The notes beneath the pieces are model-generated. The model saw only the letters and a program-made list of their open reading frames with translations. It did not search any database and was not told the DNA's origin. A stretch of DNA of 64,000 nucleotides from Ensifer adhaerens (lineage in GTDB: Bacteria > Pseudomonadota > Alphaproteobacteria > Rhizobiales > Rhizobiaceae): contig NZ_LAZS01000006.1 of the NCBI RefSeq assembly GCF_002007205.1, positions 868,001-932,000 of the forward strand, written 5' to 3'. The position numbers and the translations under genes were made by a program. Positions 46,348 to 54,549 of the stretch are shown in pieces (the stretch's first letter is position 1; the number at the start of each line of letters is the position of its first letter).

Positions 46348-46986
46348 ATGGCAATCGAGTTCGGCGACACGCAACGCAGTCTCAGCGACACGCTCAATGG
46401 CATGATTGCCTCGATCCGCGGCGAGACGATCACGCTGCGCGAGCTGATGACGGAAATCGGCGAACAGGGCTTCCTGCTGCTGTGCGCGCTCCTGACGCTG
46501 CCGTTTCTGCTGCCCGTATCGATCCCGGGCGTCAGCACGGTCTTCGGCGCAGCGATTATCCTGATCTCCATATCGGTCACGCTCAACCGCCTGCCGTGGA
46601 TGCCGCAGCGCATTCTCGATCGCCGGATCGAGACCGAGAAGCTGGTGCCGACGCTGCAAAAAGGCGCGGATCTCGTTTCCAGGCTCGACCGCTATGTCCG
46701 GCCTCGTCTCGGTTTCCTGACGCAGGGCGCGCTGATGAACCGCTTCAACGGCCTGATGATCATGGCCGGCGGCATTCTCCTGATGTTCCCGCTCGGGCTG
46801 ATCCCGCTGTCGAACACACTTCCGGGGATCGCGATCCTGCTTCTCTCGCTCGGCATCATCCAACGCGACGGGCTCATGGTGGCTGGCGGCTATCTCTTCC
46901 TGGTCGCGACGACGGTTTACTTCACCGTGCTTGCCTATATGGCCTTTGCCGCCGGTCAGGGCCTGTCGACATTCTTCGTTTCCTGA
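46348..46986 (+). CDS. exoD: ExoD-family exopolysaccharide synthesis protein
   Basis: A 212-residue inner-membrane protein with about four helices near residues 55-75, 130-150, 155-175 and 180-205. TLRELMTEIGEQGFLLLCAL, LPFLLPVSIPGVSTVFGAAI and FNGLMIMAGGILLMFPLGLI are ExoD hallmarks. ExoD was found in Sinorhizobium as a gene needed for normal exopolysaccharide and alkali tolerance; the biochemical role is unclear. Transcribed alone, with a terminator after it. Paralogues are possible, so the symbol names the family. Confidence 0.85.
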   Translation: MAIEFGDTQRSLSDTLNGMIASIRGETITLRELMTEIGEQGFLLLCALLTLPFLLPVSIPGVSTVFGAAIILISISVTLNRLPWMPQRILDRRIETEKLVPTLQKGADLVSRLDRYVRPRLGFLTQGALMNRFNGLMIMAGGILLMFPLGLIPLSNTLPGIAILLLSLGIIQRDGLMVAGGYLFLVATTVYFTVLAYMAFAAGQGLSTFFVS

Positions 46987-47013
46987 CGAAACGCGTTCCG
47001 TGACATTGGGTGA

Positions 47014-47038
47014 GCCCGGCCAATCTGCCGGGCCTTTT
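47014..47038 (+). terminator. Terminator after the ExoD gene
   Basis: GCCCGGC, CAATCT, GCCGGGC then CTTTTC. The stem is 7 bp and lies 28 bases past the stop codon. Confidence 0.82.
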
Positions 47039-47055
47039 CATTCTTACTATCTGTT

Positions 47056-47104
47056 GCACGCAATTCCGGACGGAAAACCGCTGCACACTTTTCCTGGAAT
47101 TGCG
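47056..47104. repeat. Inverted-repeat intergenic element, probably a dispersed rhizobial repeat
   Basis: GCAATTCC (47060-47067) and GGAATTGC (47096-47103) form an 8-bp outer stem around GGACGGAAAACCGCTGCACA and TTTT. The wording is familiar from many rhizobial intergenic regions, but only one copy occurs in this window. It ends exactly against the stop codon of the small monooxygenase gene and may serve as its 3' hairpin. Confidence 0.55.
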
Positions 47105-47452
47105 CTAGGCAGCCAGACCACCGAAAGCCCGATAGCTGGCAAAGTCGGTGCGGATGCCGAGCGTCTTCATCAAGGCTTCGCGGTCGAGCCCGAGCTGACG
47201 GTCGAACTCGATGAGCGCGGCTGCGACTTTCGGCGCGACGTCGGCACTGGCGAATTCGATCATGGTGATGAAGTCGAACTGGCCGGGGCCGGCATGCTGC
47301 TCCAGGAACAGGTCCTTCACATAACCATCCTGCTGGCGGATGACGGCCAGCGTCTTGTCGACCAGTTCGACGAACTGCGGCCGCGCTTCCGCCGGCACGG
47401 TGTATTTGTTGATGCGGTAAAGCGGCGCCACGCTATTTGATTGACTGCTCAT
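47105..47452 (-). CDS. Small dimeric alpha/beta-barrel protein, probable antibiotic-biosynthesis-monooxygenase type
   Basis: A 115-residue single ferredoxin-like domain: YRINKYTVPAEARPQFVELV, LAVIRQQDGYVKDLFLEQHA and QFDFITMIEFASADVAPKVA are typical of the ABM superfamily, whose members dimerise into a beta-barrel. Function unknown; relatives include monooxygenases and heme-degrading enzymes, but the catalytic Asn/Trp/His of HmoB/IsdG are not evident. GAGGAAAAGAGCT precedes ATG 47452. Confidence 0.72.
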   Translation of the reverse strand: MSSQSNSVAPLYRINKYTVPAEARPQFVELVDKTLAVIRQQDGYVKDLFLEQHAGPGQFDFITMIEFASADVAPKVAAALIEFDRQLGLDREALMKTLGIRTDFASYRAFGGLAA

Positions 47453-47551
47453 AGCTCTTTTCCTCTCATCTCTTTTTGAACGAGAGCAGTCGTACGACCT
47501 CAAGTATAGTTGAGGTCAATAGTGGCAAAACGCTTTTCCGATGACGGAATC

Positions 47552-48577
47552 CTAGCCGGAAATACCTCTCAGCACGTTGGCGACGTTGAGGCCGATTTCC
47601 GGCACGCCGTAGCCGCCCTCCATGCAGACGACGACCGGCAGGCCGGTGCGCCGCAACGCCTCGCCCATGCGCAGATAATCTTCGGACTTCAGCCTGAAGA
47701 ACGAGATCGGGTCGCGCTCGAAGGTATCGACGCCGAGCGAAACGACGAGGGCTTCGGCACCGAAGGCCTCGATGCGCGCGAGCGCGTCGGCCATCGCTGT
47801 CGACCAGGCGTCAAACAGCGTACCGCGCGGCAGCGGATAGTTCTTCGTCGTTCCGAGCCCGGCACCGGCGCCCTCCTCGTCGGCAAAACCGAGGAAATGC
47901 GGGAAGGCCTCGACCGGATCGCCATGCAGCGAGGCGAAATAGACGTCGCCGCGCTCGTAAAAGATATCCTGGGTGCCGTTGCCGTGGTGGAAATCGACGT
48001 CGAGCACAGCAACCTTCCGCGCGCCGTGATCCCGCAAGCGCTGCGCGGCACAGGCGGCATTGTTGATGAAGGAATAACCGCCATAGAGATCGATCGCGGC
48101 GTGATGGCCGGGCGGGCGGCAGAGCGCGAAGGCGGCACGGCTCCCAGCATGGATGTGGTCGGCCGCCGAGATTGCGCAATCCATCGCCGCGCGGGCGGCG
48201 GCGTAGGTACCCTCAGTGATCGCCGTTTCCGCCGCGAAGGAATAGTAACCGAGAGCGCCGTCGATGTCCCTCGGCGGATGCTGCCGCATGCGTCGGGCCG
48301 GGAAGCAGGCCGGGATCGCCTCGCGGCGATAACCGTCGGCCACCCAGCGCGACCAGGCGGTTTCCAGGAAATCGAGATAATCGGGCGCGTGCAGCTTGAG
48401 GGCGACGTGGAGATCGTGGCGCTCGGGCGCTGAAATATCGAGGAAACCCGCTTCCTTCACCGCCGCCAGGATCCACTCGGCGCGAAACGGTGCCTCGAAA
48501 GGCGGCACAAGTTCGCCGCCAAAAAGTTCGGTCTTGGCGTCACGGAGCTTGTGGTCTTCGGAGAAAAAGATGCGCAT
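47552..48577 (-). CDS. Histone-deacetylase-family (acetylpolyamine amidohydrolase-like) enzyme
   Basis: A 341-residue arginase-fold zinc deacetylase. CRPPGHHAAIDLYGGYSFIN carries the paired His, VAVLDVDFHHGNGTQDIFYE the Asp/His zinc ligands and the second HH, and VVSLGVDTFERDPISFF the last Asp. The N-terminal MRIFFSEDHKLRDAKTELFG and overall size resemble acetylpolyamine amidohydrolases (AphA) more than HDAC proper, so the likely substrates are acetylated polyamines. Start ATG 48577 (MRIFFSED) chosen over 48598. Confidence 0.92.
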   Translation of the reverse strand: MRIFFSEDHKLRDAKTELFGGELVPPFEAPFRAEWILAAVKEAGFLDISAPERHDLHVALKLHAPDYLDFLETAWSRWVADGYRREAIPACFPARRMRQHPPRDIDGALGYYSFAAETAITEGTYAAARAAMDCAISAADHIHAGSRAAFALCRPPGHHAAIDLYGGYSFINNAACAAQRLRDHGARKVAVLDVDFHHGNGTQDIFYERGDVYFASLHGDPVEAFPHFLGFADEEGAGAGLGTTKNYPLPRGTLFDAWSTAMADALARIEAFGAEALVVSLGVDTFERDPISFFRLKSEDYLRMGEALRRTGLPVVVCMEGGYGVPEIGLNVANVLRGISG

Positions 48578-48651
48578 GCGGGTGTCCTGAAGAGGCAATC
48601 GGCGGGTGCCAGTACCCTACCGCAGGTTTCGGACTTGGCAACCTTGGTGGA

Positions 48652-48703
48652 TGCCCCTCATCCGGCCTGCCGGCCACCTTCTCCCCGCAAGCGGGGCGAA
48701 GGA
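48652..48703. repeat. RIME-like palindromic repeat, unit A (copy 2)
   Basis: CTTCTCCCCGCAAGCGGGGC with the lead GCCCCTCATCC, a diverged counterpart of 3039-3089 in the same orientation. It lies between the HDAC-family gene and the acetyltransferase gene. Confidence 0.75.
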
Positions 48704-48775
48704 GACACGCGGCACTCACTCGACTCGACACCAGCACCGTTGAAGGGCCATAGCCGCTCGGCAGCGTTGCGTACG

Positions 48776-48823
48776 GGCACGTCCCCTCTCCCCGCCTGCG
48801 GGGAGAGGGTTAGGGTGAGGGGC
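48776..48823. repeat. RIME-like palindromic repeat, unit B (copy 2)
   Basis: Identical over 48 bases to 3186-3233. The A-to-B spacing is 72 bases here against 96 in copy 1, and the spacer sequence differs, so A and B are conserved hairpins within a mosaic element. Confidence 0.85.
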
Positions 48824-48867
48824 AGTTTCGGCGACTGAGGCAGCCTGTCACCGAGCTGCGATCACCC

Positions 48868-49395
48868 CTAAGCCGCAATCCTCTTGTAGAAGAATGTCGT
48901 GGCGCAGAGGCCGCCTTCCGGCCACATGGCGTAATCCGGGATGACGCCGACGCGCTCCCAACCCATGCGCGGATAGATCGCCTCGGCATCGCTGCCGGTC
49001 GCGGTGTCGAGCACCAGCAACGTCTTGCCACGGGTGGCGGCTTCGCGTTCGACCGCGTCCATCAGCCGGCGCGCCAGCCCTTTGCCGCGGGCGTCGCGAT
49101 GCACCAGCAGTTTCTTCAGGTCGCCGCGATGCGGCTGGTTCGGCATCTGCGCGACGCCGACCTGCACCGTGCCGAGGATGCGCCCTGCTCCCTCCGCCAC
49201 CATCAGCAGCGTCTCTCCTGCAGCGACCGCTGACGCCACGCCGCGCCAATAGGCAAGTGCCGCTTCCGGCGGATAGGGCTGCATGAAGCCGACCGAGGCG
49301 CCGCCCTCGACGCAATCGGACAGCACCTCGGCAAGCGCTGGGATGGCGTCGCGGGCTTGAGTTTCATCGAGCAGACGGATCTGGATATCGGACAT
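48868..49395 (-). CDS. GNAT-family N-acetyltransferase
   Basis: A 175-residue GNAT: SDIQIRLLDETQARDAIPAL at the N-terminus, GRILGTVQVGVAQMPNQPHR in strand 4, KLLVHRDARGKGLARRLMDA (acetyl-CoA loop R-G-K-G-x-A) and GKTLLVLDTATGSDAEAIYP. Start ATG 49395 lies 2 bases after the stop of the XRE-cupin gene upstream, so the two are one operon and the regulator probably controls this enzyme. Substrate unknown. Confidence 0.9.
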   Translation of the reverse strand: MSDIQIRLLDETQARDAIPALAEVLSDCVEGGASVGFMQPYPPEAALAYWRGVASAVAAGETLLMVAEGAGRILGTVQVGVAQMPNQPHRGDLKKLLVHRDARGKGLARRLMDAVEREAATRGKTLLVLDTATGSDAEAIYPRMGWERVGVIPDYAMWPEGGLCATTFFYKRIAA

Positions 49396-49397
49396 GG

Positions 49398-49976
49398 TCA
49401 AACCTTGGTGCGGCAAAGGATGACGGCGTAGTGAGCCGGCTCATCGTGAGGGTTGTGGAAGATATGGCCCGCTCCGAGGCCCATCAAAAGGCAGTCGCCG
49501 GCTCCGAGCGAATGGGAACCGGATTCGGTCGTCAAATCCAGCCGGCCGGAGAACAGCCAGAGGTGCTGGGTGATGCCGCGATCGGTCGGCTGCCGCTCGA
49601 AGACGACGCGGGCGCCCGGCGGAAACTCGACCTCGACGATATCGACCGGCGAGCCTAGCCCATCGGGCGAAACCGAGCGGCGCAGATAGCCGGATTCCGG
49701 ATCGCGCCAGAGGCGCTGCTCGGCGCGCCTTGCAAGCGGCGAGGCCGCTTTCGTTTCGAAGGCGAAGAGTGCCGACAACGTGGTCGATAGCGCGCTGCAA
49801 AGCCTGGCAAGAAGCTGGGCGGTCGGGCTCGCCTCGCCGCGCTCGATGCGCGAGATCATCGCCCGGCTAACGCCGGAACTGGCGGCAAGTTCGTCGAGGG
49901 TCAGGTTTTGCTGCGCGCGCAGGGTTCGAATGCGTTCGCCGATGGCATGTTCGAGGGGGCTGTTGACGTTTTCCAT
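49398..49976 (-). CDS. XRE-family regulator with cupin domain
   Basis: About 192 residues: an XRE HTH (GERIRTLRAQQNLTLDELAA; SGVSRAMISRIERGEASPTA) followed by a cupin domain (VDIVEVEFPPGARVVFERQP; QHLWLFSGRLDLTTESGSHS; HDEPAHYAVILC). Such proteins sense small molecules with the cupin. ATG 49976 used; ATG 49991 adds five residues and starts inside a palindrome. The palindrome at 49979-50001 is a plausible autoregulatory operator. Confidence 0.9.
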   Translation of the reverse strand: MENVNSPLEHAIGERIRTLRAQQNLTLDELAASSGVSRAMISRIERGEASPTAQLLARLCSALSTTLSALFAFETKAASPLARRAEQRLWRDPESGYLRRSVSPDGLGSPVDIVEVEFPPGARVVFERQPTDRGITQHLWLFSGRLDLTTESGSHSLGAGDCLLMGLGAGHIFHNPHDEPAHYAVILCRTKV

Positions 49977-49978
49977 TA

Positions 49979-50001
49979 TTTGAGATTGCATTTCTCATAT
50001 A
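49979..50001. promoter_or_regulatory. Candidate operator of the XRE-cupin regulator
   Basis: TTTGAGA, a 7-base centre, then TCTCATA form an imperfect inverted repeat (6 of 7 positions pair) at the start of the regulator gene. XRE dimers bind palindromes of this size; autorepression is inferred. Confidence 0.4.
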
Positions 50002-50194
50002 ATGGAGTCAAGACTGCGAAAGACTGAAAATACAGGCATGCGATGCCGCTTTGGCGACAGCGGAGCGGCTGTCTTTCGGCTATGGTGGCAACTTCGTGCT
50101 GCAGATACGAGAAAAGCTTACGCTTCAATACTTTAGACAGTCCTCATCCACCGCATCCGCGTAACAGGGTGGGTCCTCCATCGACAGGTCGGAC

Positions 50195-51436
50195 ATGACA
50201 AAGCAGCCCTCCTCGCTGACCTCGATCGCCAGTATCGTCGCCTCGATGACCGCGGTGGCAATCGGCAACGGCATGATGCTCGCCTATGTGCCCTTCGCGC
50301 TGACGCGCTCGGATGCACCGGACTGGGTGCCCGGGGCTGCGGTGACGATGATCGCTTTCGGTGGGCTCATCGGCTGCGTCATCGCCGGGCCGATGATCCG
50401 CCGCGTCGGTCACGCCCGCGCCTTCTCCTGCTCGATGGCGCTCGTCATTCTCTCGGCGCTGACGATCGCGCTTGGCATGCATCCACTCTTGTGGGTGCTC
50501 GCTCGCGGCCTTTACGGCGCATCCGGCAACACCAACTTCATCATCGCCCAGAGCTGGCTCAACCACGCGAGCGCAAACCATTGGCGCGGCAAGGCGATGG
50601 CGCTGTTCTACATGGCCTATGTCATCGGGCTCGGCACCGGCGCCTGGCTGTTCGGGCAGATCCCGGCCGACGGCAACCTGCCGCCGCTCGTTACCATCTT
50701 CTTCACAGCGCTTGCGCTGCTGCCGATCGGGCTGACGCGGCTGCCGACGCCGCCGGCACCCGCCAAGGTCAGCATCGATATCCCCATGGTCTGGCGCAAT
50801 TCGCCGGTCGCCTTCATCGGCGTGCTCGCCGCCGGTGGCCTGTCGATGGTGGTCCAGGGCTTCACCCCGATCTATGCGGCCGCCAACGACGTCAGCCAGG
50901 GCGACGTCGCAAACCTGATGTTCGTCATGCAGTTCGGCCTCATCGCCATCCAGTACCCGATGGGAACGCTGTCCGACCGGATCGACCGCCGCCTCGTGCT
51001 GATCGGAACCTGCCTGCTGATCCTCGCCGCCGGTTTCTTCGCGCTGTCGGCCTCCTTCGATAACCTGATCCTTCTGATGCTGGTCTTTGCGCTCTTTGCC
51101 GGGGCGGTCGAGACCGTCTATTCGATCGCCAATGCGCATGCCAACGACCGCACGGATCCGGCCGATTTCGTGCCGCTTGCGAGCACCATGCTGGTCGCCT
51201 GGTCGGCTGCCGCCACGGTGGTTCCGCTCCTGGTGACGCTGCTGATGCCGACCTTCGGGCCACGAACCTTCATCTATGCGGCGATGGCCGTTGCGGCCCT
51301 CTATGCCCTCTTCGTGCTGGCGCGGCTCAGGAAACGGGACGAGGTGCCGGTGGCCGAACGCGAAGGCTTCGAACTGAGGAGCGCGCAGGTGCCGAACGCC
51401 GGGGCGCTTGTGGAGGCAGAGGCAAGCGCCGAATAG
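50195..51436 (+). CDS. MFS transporter (YcaD/UMF2-like)
   Basis: A 413-residue 12-helix major facilitator. GGLIGCVIAGPMIRRVGHAR (motif A), RGLYGASGNTNFIIAQSWLN and LFYMAYVIGLGTGAWLFGQI, plus the repeat of motif A in YPMGTLSDRIDRRLVLIG, mark the YcaD-type group. Substrate unknown. Upstream are 200 bases without a gene. The C-terminal ~35 residues are hydrophilic. Confidence 0.88.
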   Translation: MTKQPSSLTSIASIVASMTAVAIGNGMMLAYVPFALTRSDAPDWVPGAAVTMIAFGGLIGCVIAGPMIRRVGHARAFSCSMALVILSALTIALGMHPLLWVLARGLYGASGNTNFIIAQSWLNHASANHWRGKAMALFYMAYVIGLGTGAWLFGQIPADGNLPPLVTIFFTALALLPIGLTRLPTPPAPAKVSIDIPMVWRNSPVAFIGVLAAGGLSMVVQGFTPIYAAANDVSQGDVANLMFVMQFGLIAIQYPMGTLSDRIDRRLVLIGTCLLILAAGFFALSASFDNLILLMLVFALFAGAVETVYSIANAHANDRTDPADFVPLASTMLVAWSAAATVVPLLVTLLMPTFGPRTFIYAAMAVAALYALFVLARLRKRDEVPVAEREGFELRSAQVPNAGALVEAEASAE

Positions 51437-51497
51437 CCCGATTTATAGTGAACGAAGCCTTCATTTCCCGCTTTGCGGCGGTTGAAGGCACTGCTAT

Positions 51498-53333
51498 ATG
51501 CGGCCCATGAGCACAACATCTTCGAAGACGCCCCTTTCGCATATCCGCAACTTCTCGATCGTGGCCCACATCGACCACGGCAAGTCGACGCTTGCCGACC
51601 GGCTGATTCAGTCCACCGGCGGCCTCGCCGAACGCGAGATGTCCGAGCAGGTGCTCGACAGCATGGATATCGAGCGCGAGCGCGGCATCACCATCAAGGC
51701 CCAGACGGTGCGCCTGCACTACAAGGCCAATGATGGCGAGACCTATGTGCTGAACCTGATCGACACCCCCGGCCACGTCGACTTCGCCTACGAAGTCTCG
51801 CGCTCGCTGTCGGCCTGCGAAGGCTCGCTGCTCGTCGTCGACGCGTCGCAGGGCGTGGAAGCCCAGACGCTCGCCAACGTCTACCAGGCGATCGACAACA
51901 ACCACGAACTCGTCACCGTGCTCAACAAGATCGACCTGCCGGCGGCAGAACCCGACCGCATCAAGGAGCAGATCGAGGAAGTGATCGGCATCGACGCCTC
52001 GGACGCGGTGCTGATTTCGGCCAAGACCGGCCTCGGTATTCCCGACGTGCTCGAAGCCATCGTCACCAAGCTGCCGGCGCCGAAGAGCGACGGCGGCGAT
52101 GCGGCGCCCTTGAAGGCGCTGCTCGTCGACAGCTGGTACGACACCTATCTCGGCGTCATGGTTCTCGTGCGCATCATCGACGGCACGCTCAAGAAGGGCA
52201 TGACCATCCGCATGATGGGCACCGACGCCAAGTACACGATCGAACGCGTCGGCGTGCTGACCCCGAAGATGGTTGCGATGGATGCGCTCGGCCCCGGCGA
52301 GATCGGCTTCATCACCGCCTCGATCAAGGAAGTGGCCGACACCCGCGTCGGCGATACCATCACCGAGGACAAGCGCCCGACCGCAACCGCGCTGCCGGGC
52401 TTCAAGCCGGCACAGCCGGTGGTCTTCTGCGGCCTCTTCCCAGTCGACGCTGCCGACTTCGAGGACCTGCGCTCGGCGATGGGCAAGCTGCGCCTCAACG
52501 ATGCGTCGTTCTCGTTCGAAATGGAATCGTCCGCTGCGCTCGGCTTCGGCTTCCGCTGCGGCTTCCTCGGCCTCCTGCACCTCGAAATCATCCAGGAGCG
52601 CCTGGAGCGTGAGTTCGACCTCGATCTGATCGCGACCGCCCCTTCGGTCGTCTACAAGCTGTTCATGACCGATGGCTCGGAGCGCGAGCTGCACAACCCG
52701 GCCGACATGCCCGACGTCGTCAAGATCGCCGAAATCCACGAGCCGTGGATCCGCGCGACGATCCTTACGCCCGACGACTATCTCGGCGGCATCCTCAAGC
52801 TCTGCCAGGACCGCCGCGGCATCCAGATCGAGCTGACCTATGTCGGCACCCGCGCGATGCTGACCTACGACCTGCCGCTCAACGAAGTCGTCTTCGACTT
52901 CTATGACCGGCTGAAGTCGATCTCCAAGGGCTATGCCTCGTTCGACTACCAGATCACCGAGCACAAGGAAGGCAACCTTGTGAAGATGTCGATCCTCGTC
53001 AACGGCGAGCCGGTCGACGCGCTGTCGATGATGGTGCACCGCATGGCGGCTGAAAAGCGCGGCCGCGAAATGTGCGAGAAGCTCAAGGAGCTGATCCCGA
53101 AGCACATGTTCAAGATCCCGATCCAGGCGGCGATCGGCGGCAACGTCATTGCCCGCGAAACCATCTCGGCACTGCGCAAGGACGTGACCGCCAAGTGCTA
53201 CGGCGGCGACGCCACCCGCAAGCGCAAGCTGCTCGAAAAGCAGAAGGCCGGCAAGAAGCGCATGCGCCAGTTCGGCAAGGTGGAAATCCCGCAGGAAGCC
53301 TTCATCGCCGCGCTCAAGATGGGCGACGAGTAA
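51498..53333 (+). CDS. lepA: Elongation factor 4 (LepA)
   Basis: A 611-residue GTPase. G1 is HIDHGKST, G2 region [16 protein letters not shown]3 DTPGHVDF, G4 NKID; the C-terminal LepA-specific domain ends with [20 protein letters not shown]. It promotes back-translocation or late elongation recovery and ribosome biogenesis, on the ribosome. GAAGG 10 bases upstream supports ATG 51498; ATG 51507 is an alternative. Long reverse frames opposite this gene are shadows. Confidence 0.97.
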   Translation: MRPMSTTSSKTPLSHIRNFSIVAHIDHGKSTLADRLIQSTGGLAEREMSEQVLDSMDIERERGITIKAQTVRLHYKANDGETYVLNLIDTPGHVDFAYEVSRSLSACEGSLLVVDASQGVEAQTLANVYQAIDNNHELVTVLNKIDLPAAEPDRIKEQIEEVIGIDASDAVLISAKTGLGIPDVLEAIVTKLPAPKSDGGDAAPLKALLVDSWYDTYLGVMVLVRIIDGTLKKGMTIRMMGTDAKYTIERVGVLTPKMVAMDALGPGEIGFITASIKEVADTRVGDTITEDKRPTATALPGFKPAQPVVFCGLFPVDAADFEDLRSAMGKLRLNDASFSFEMESSAALGFGFRCGFLGLLHLEIIQERLEREFDLDLIATAPSVVYKLFMTDGSERELHNPADMPDVVKIAEIHEPWIRATILTPDDYLGGILKLCQDRRGIQIELTYVGTRAMLTYDLPLNEVVFDFYDRLKSISKGYASFDYQITEHKEGNLVKMSILVNGEPVDALSMMVHRMAAEKRGREMCEKLKELIPKHMFKIPIQAAIGGNVIARETISALRKDVTAKCYGGDATRKRKLLEKQKAGKKRMRQFGKVEIPQEAFIAALKMGDE

Positions 53334-53361
53334 GCGGCAGCGCCGCATGTTTCAACGTTTG

Positions 53362-53388
53362 AAAGGGCGGCCTTCGGGTCGCCCTTTT
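53362..53388 (+). terminator. Terminator after lepA
   Basis: AAAGGGCGGCC, TTCG, GGTCGCCCTTTT: an 11-bp stem with one G-G mismatch near the TTCG loop, followed by TTG-rich sequence. It lies 28 bases after the stop. Confidence 0.85.
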
Positions 53389-53468
53389 TGTTTGGGCTCG
53401 AGGCCGAGTTGCGAGTGGCATTCAAGAGCGCCGTGCCGGGACCGGGGGTGTTGTTGACCGGTCCGCGA

Positions 53469-53498
53469 TTGGATCCTCGGGTCAAGCCCGAGGATGAC
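53469..53498 (+). repeat. Palindromic repeat R1
   Basis: GGATCCTCGGGTCAAGCCCGAGGATGAC: ATCCTCGGG and CCCGAGGAT make a perfect 9-bp stem with loop TCAAG. Identical to R2 at 53941-53968 over 28 bases (TT before it here, AT there). Confidence 0.88.
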
Positions 53499-53607
53499 GG
53501 AGGAGGACGTGTGGCGCGTGAAGAAGATTGCCATTCTTCAAGCCATTACAGCTATGTCTGTCGCAGCGCCCACGTCGAAACGCCCCCAGGGTAACATCCC
53601 TATGGTC

Positions 53608-53626
53608 GTCATCCCGAGGATCCAAG
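53608..53626 (-). repeat. Palindromic repeat R3, inverted, internal 12-base deletion
   Basis: On the minus strand TTGGATCCTCGGGATGAC: exactly repeat R1 with the 12 bases TCAAGCCCGAGG removed, so the stem is lost but both flanks survive. It lies 20 bases upstream of the GIY-YIG start codon. Confidence 0.75.
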
Positions 53627-53645
53627 AACGAGCAACCTCCCCGTA

Positions 53646-53930
53646 ATGGCCGGATTCGTTTACATCGTCACGAACCACAAGCAAGGAACACTGTACATTG
53701 GTGTCACCTCCGATCTCGAACGCCGCATCTTCGAACATCGAGGGGGGCTGACGCCGGGGTTTGCATCGAAATACGGTTGCTCACGGCTGGTTTGGTACAA
53801 AGAGCATCTGCAAATCGGCACCGCCATCCAGAGGGAAAAATCTCTCAAACGTTGGTACCGACAATGGAAGGTCGAATTGATCGAGAAGATGAATCCGGAG
53901 TGGCGCGACCTCTACTTCGAGCTTTGGTGA
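53646..53930 (+). CDS. Solitary GIY-YIG endonuclease
   Basis: A 94-residue GIY-YIG nuclease domain and nothing else. GFVYIVTNHKQGTLYIGVTS has the GIY and YIG strands, DLERRIFEHRG the conserved arginine, QREKSLKRWYRQWKVELIEK the catalytic-type glutamate, and NPEWRDLYFELW a C-terminal motif common in the small UvrC-like family. The gene is visibly richer in A/T (AAA, CAA, TTT codons) than neighbours, which suggests transfer. It is boxed in by palindromic repeats, R3 20 bases before and R2 10 bases after. Confidence 0.92.
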   Translation: MAGFVYIVTNHKQGTLYIGVTSDLERRIFEHRGGLTPGFASKYGCSRLVWYKEHLQIGTAIQREKSLKRWYRQWKVELIEKMNPEWRDLYFELW

Positions 53931-53938
53931 GCTTGTTA

Positions 53939-53968
53939 ATGGATCCTCGGGTCAAGCCCGAGGATGAC
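53939..53968 (+). repeat. Palindromic repeat R2
   Basis: Second full copy of the 28-base palindrome, beginning 10 bases after the GIY-YIG stop. Orientation is the same as R1. It may also act as the terminator hairpin of the nuclease gene, although there is no T-tract. Confidence 0.88.
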
Positions 53969-54020
53969 GCTGAGAGAGCGAGGCGATGCTAGAGCCGCGG
54001 AACTGGCCTCGCGCTTCCCC

Positions 54021-54524
54021 TCAAAGCAAATACCGCTTCCAGACCCGATCGACCGGCTGGCCGTCGGCCAGCGGCACCGCCTTGTCGACCCTGTAGTCGA
54101 CGAAGCCCATCTTGCCGTAATAGGTGAGACCGCCGGTGTTGTCGGCGCGGATGGTGGCGTTGAGGGCCGTAAGGCCGATCGAGCGGGCATGGTCGCACGT
54201 GGCCTTGAAAAGAGCCGTGCCGGCGCCGGGGACCTTGTTGCCCGGGCGCGAGAAGGTGCCGATATCGGCCCAATCCTCCGGTATGCCGTCCCAGCGATCC
54301 AGAGCCTGGAAGGCGCAGGGCGCGCCGTTTTCGTCCTCGGCCACGAAGCAGCTGACGAAGCCGGGCCCCGAGAGATAGTGCTCCACGAAGCGCTCCGGCG
54401 TGAATGGCGTCTGGTGGGCCGTGGTGCCGCCGATCGCGATGATCTCGTTCAGGAAGGCGCTGAGTGCTGGCCCATCGTCGGGCCGCGCCGGGCGCACATG
54501 GATCGTCCTCGTTTCGTTCGTCAT
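54021..54524 (-). CDS. GNAT-family N-acetyltransferase
   Basis: A 167-residue GNAT. IHVRPARPDDGPALSAFLNE opens the fold, SRPGNKVPGAGTALFKATCD has the acetyl-CoA loop (K-V-P-G-A-G-T), and ALNATIRADNTGGLTYYGKM is the strand-helix that follows. Substrate unknown. The gene lies 25 bases downstream of the sugar O-acetyltransferase on the same strand, and may be the last gene of a four-gene transcript. Confidence 0.9.
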   Translation of the reverse strand: MTNETRTIHVRPARPDDGPALSAFLNEIIAIGGTTAHQTPFTPERFVEHYLSGPGFVSCFVAEDENGAPCAFQALDRWDGIPEDWADIGTFSRPGNKVPGAGTALFKATCDHARSIGLTALNATIRADNTGGLTYYGKMGFVDYRVDKAVPLADGQPVDRVWKRYLL

Positions 54525-54549
54525 CGAAAATCCTCTCCCTGAAATCGCC

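Larger units (their letters stand above)
53389..53645. other. Gene-free stretch between lepA and the GIY-YIG gene
   Basis: Contains one full palindrome (53471-53498) and one shortened inverted copy (53609-53624), described separately. No convincing coding region; the small open frames (for example 53388-53594) lack family features. The rest shows nothing I can name. Confidence 0.6.

Noticed and set aside
51327-53348. A 673-residue open frame on the minus strand opposite lepA
   Set aside because: It is the antisense shadow of a strongly conserved gene in high-GC DNA; the translation has no domain and is dominated by low-complexity Asp/Arg/Leu.
53423-54240. Similarity between about 20 bases at 53423 (AGAGCGCCGTGCCGGGACCG) and part of the GNAT gene near 54212
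   Set aside because: Matching is patchy and within a GC-rich coding stretch; there is too little to call a duplication.
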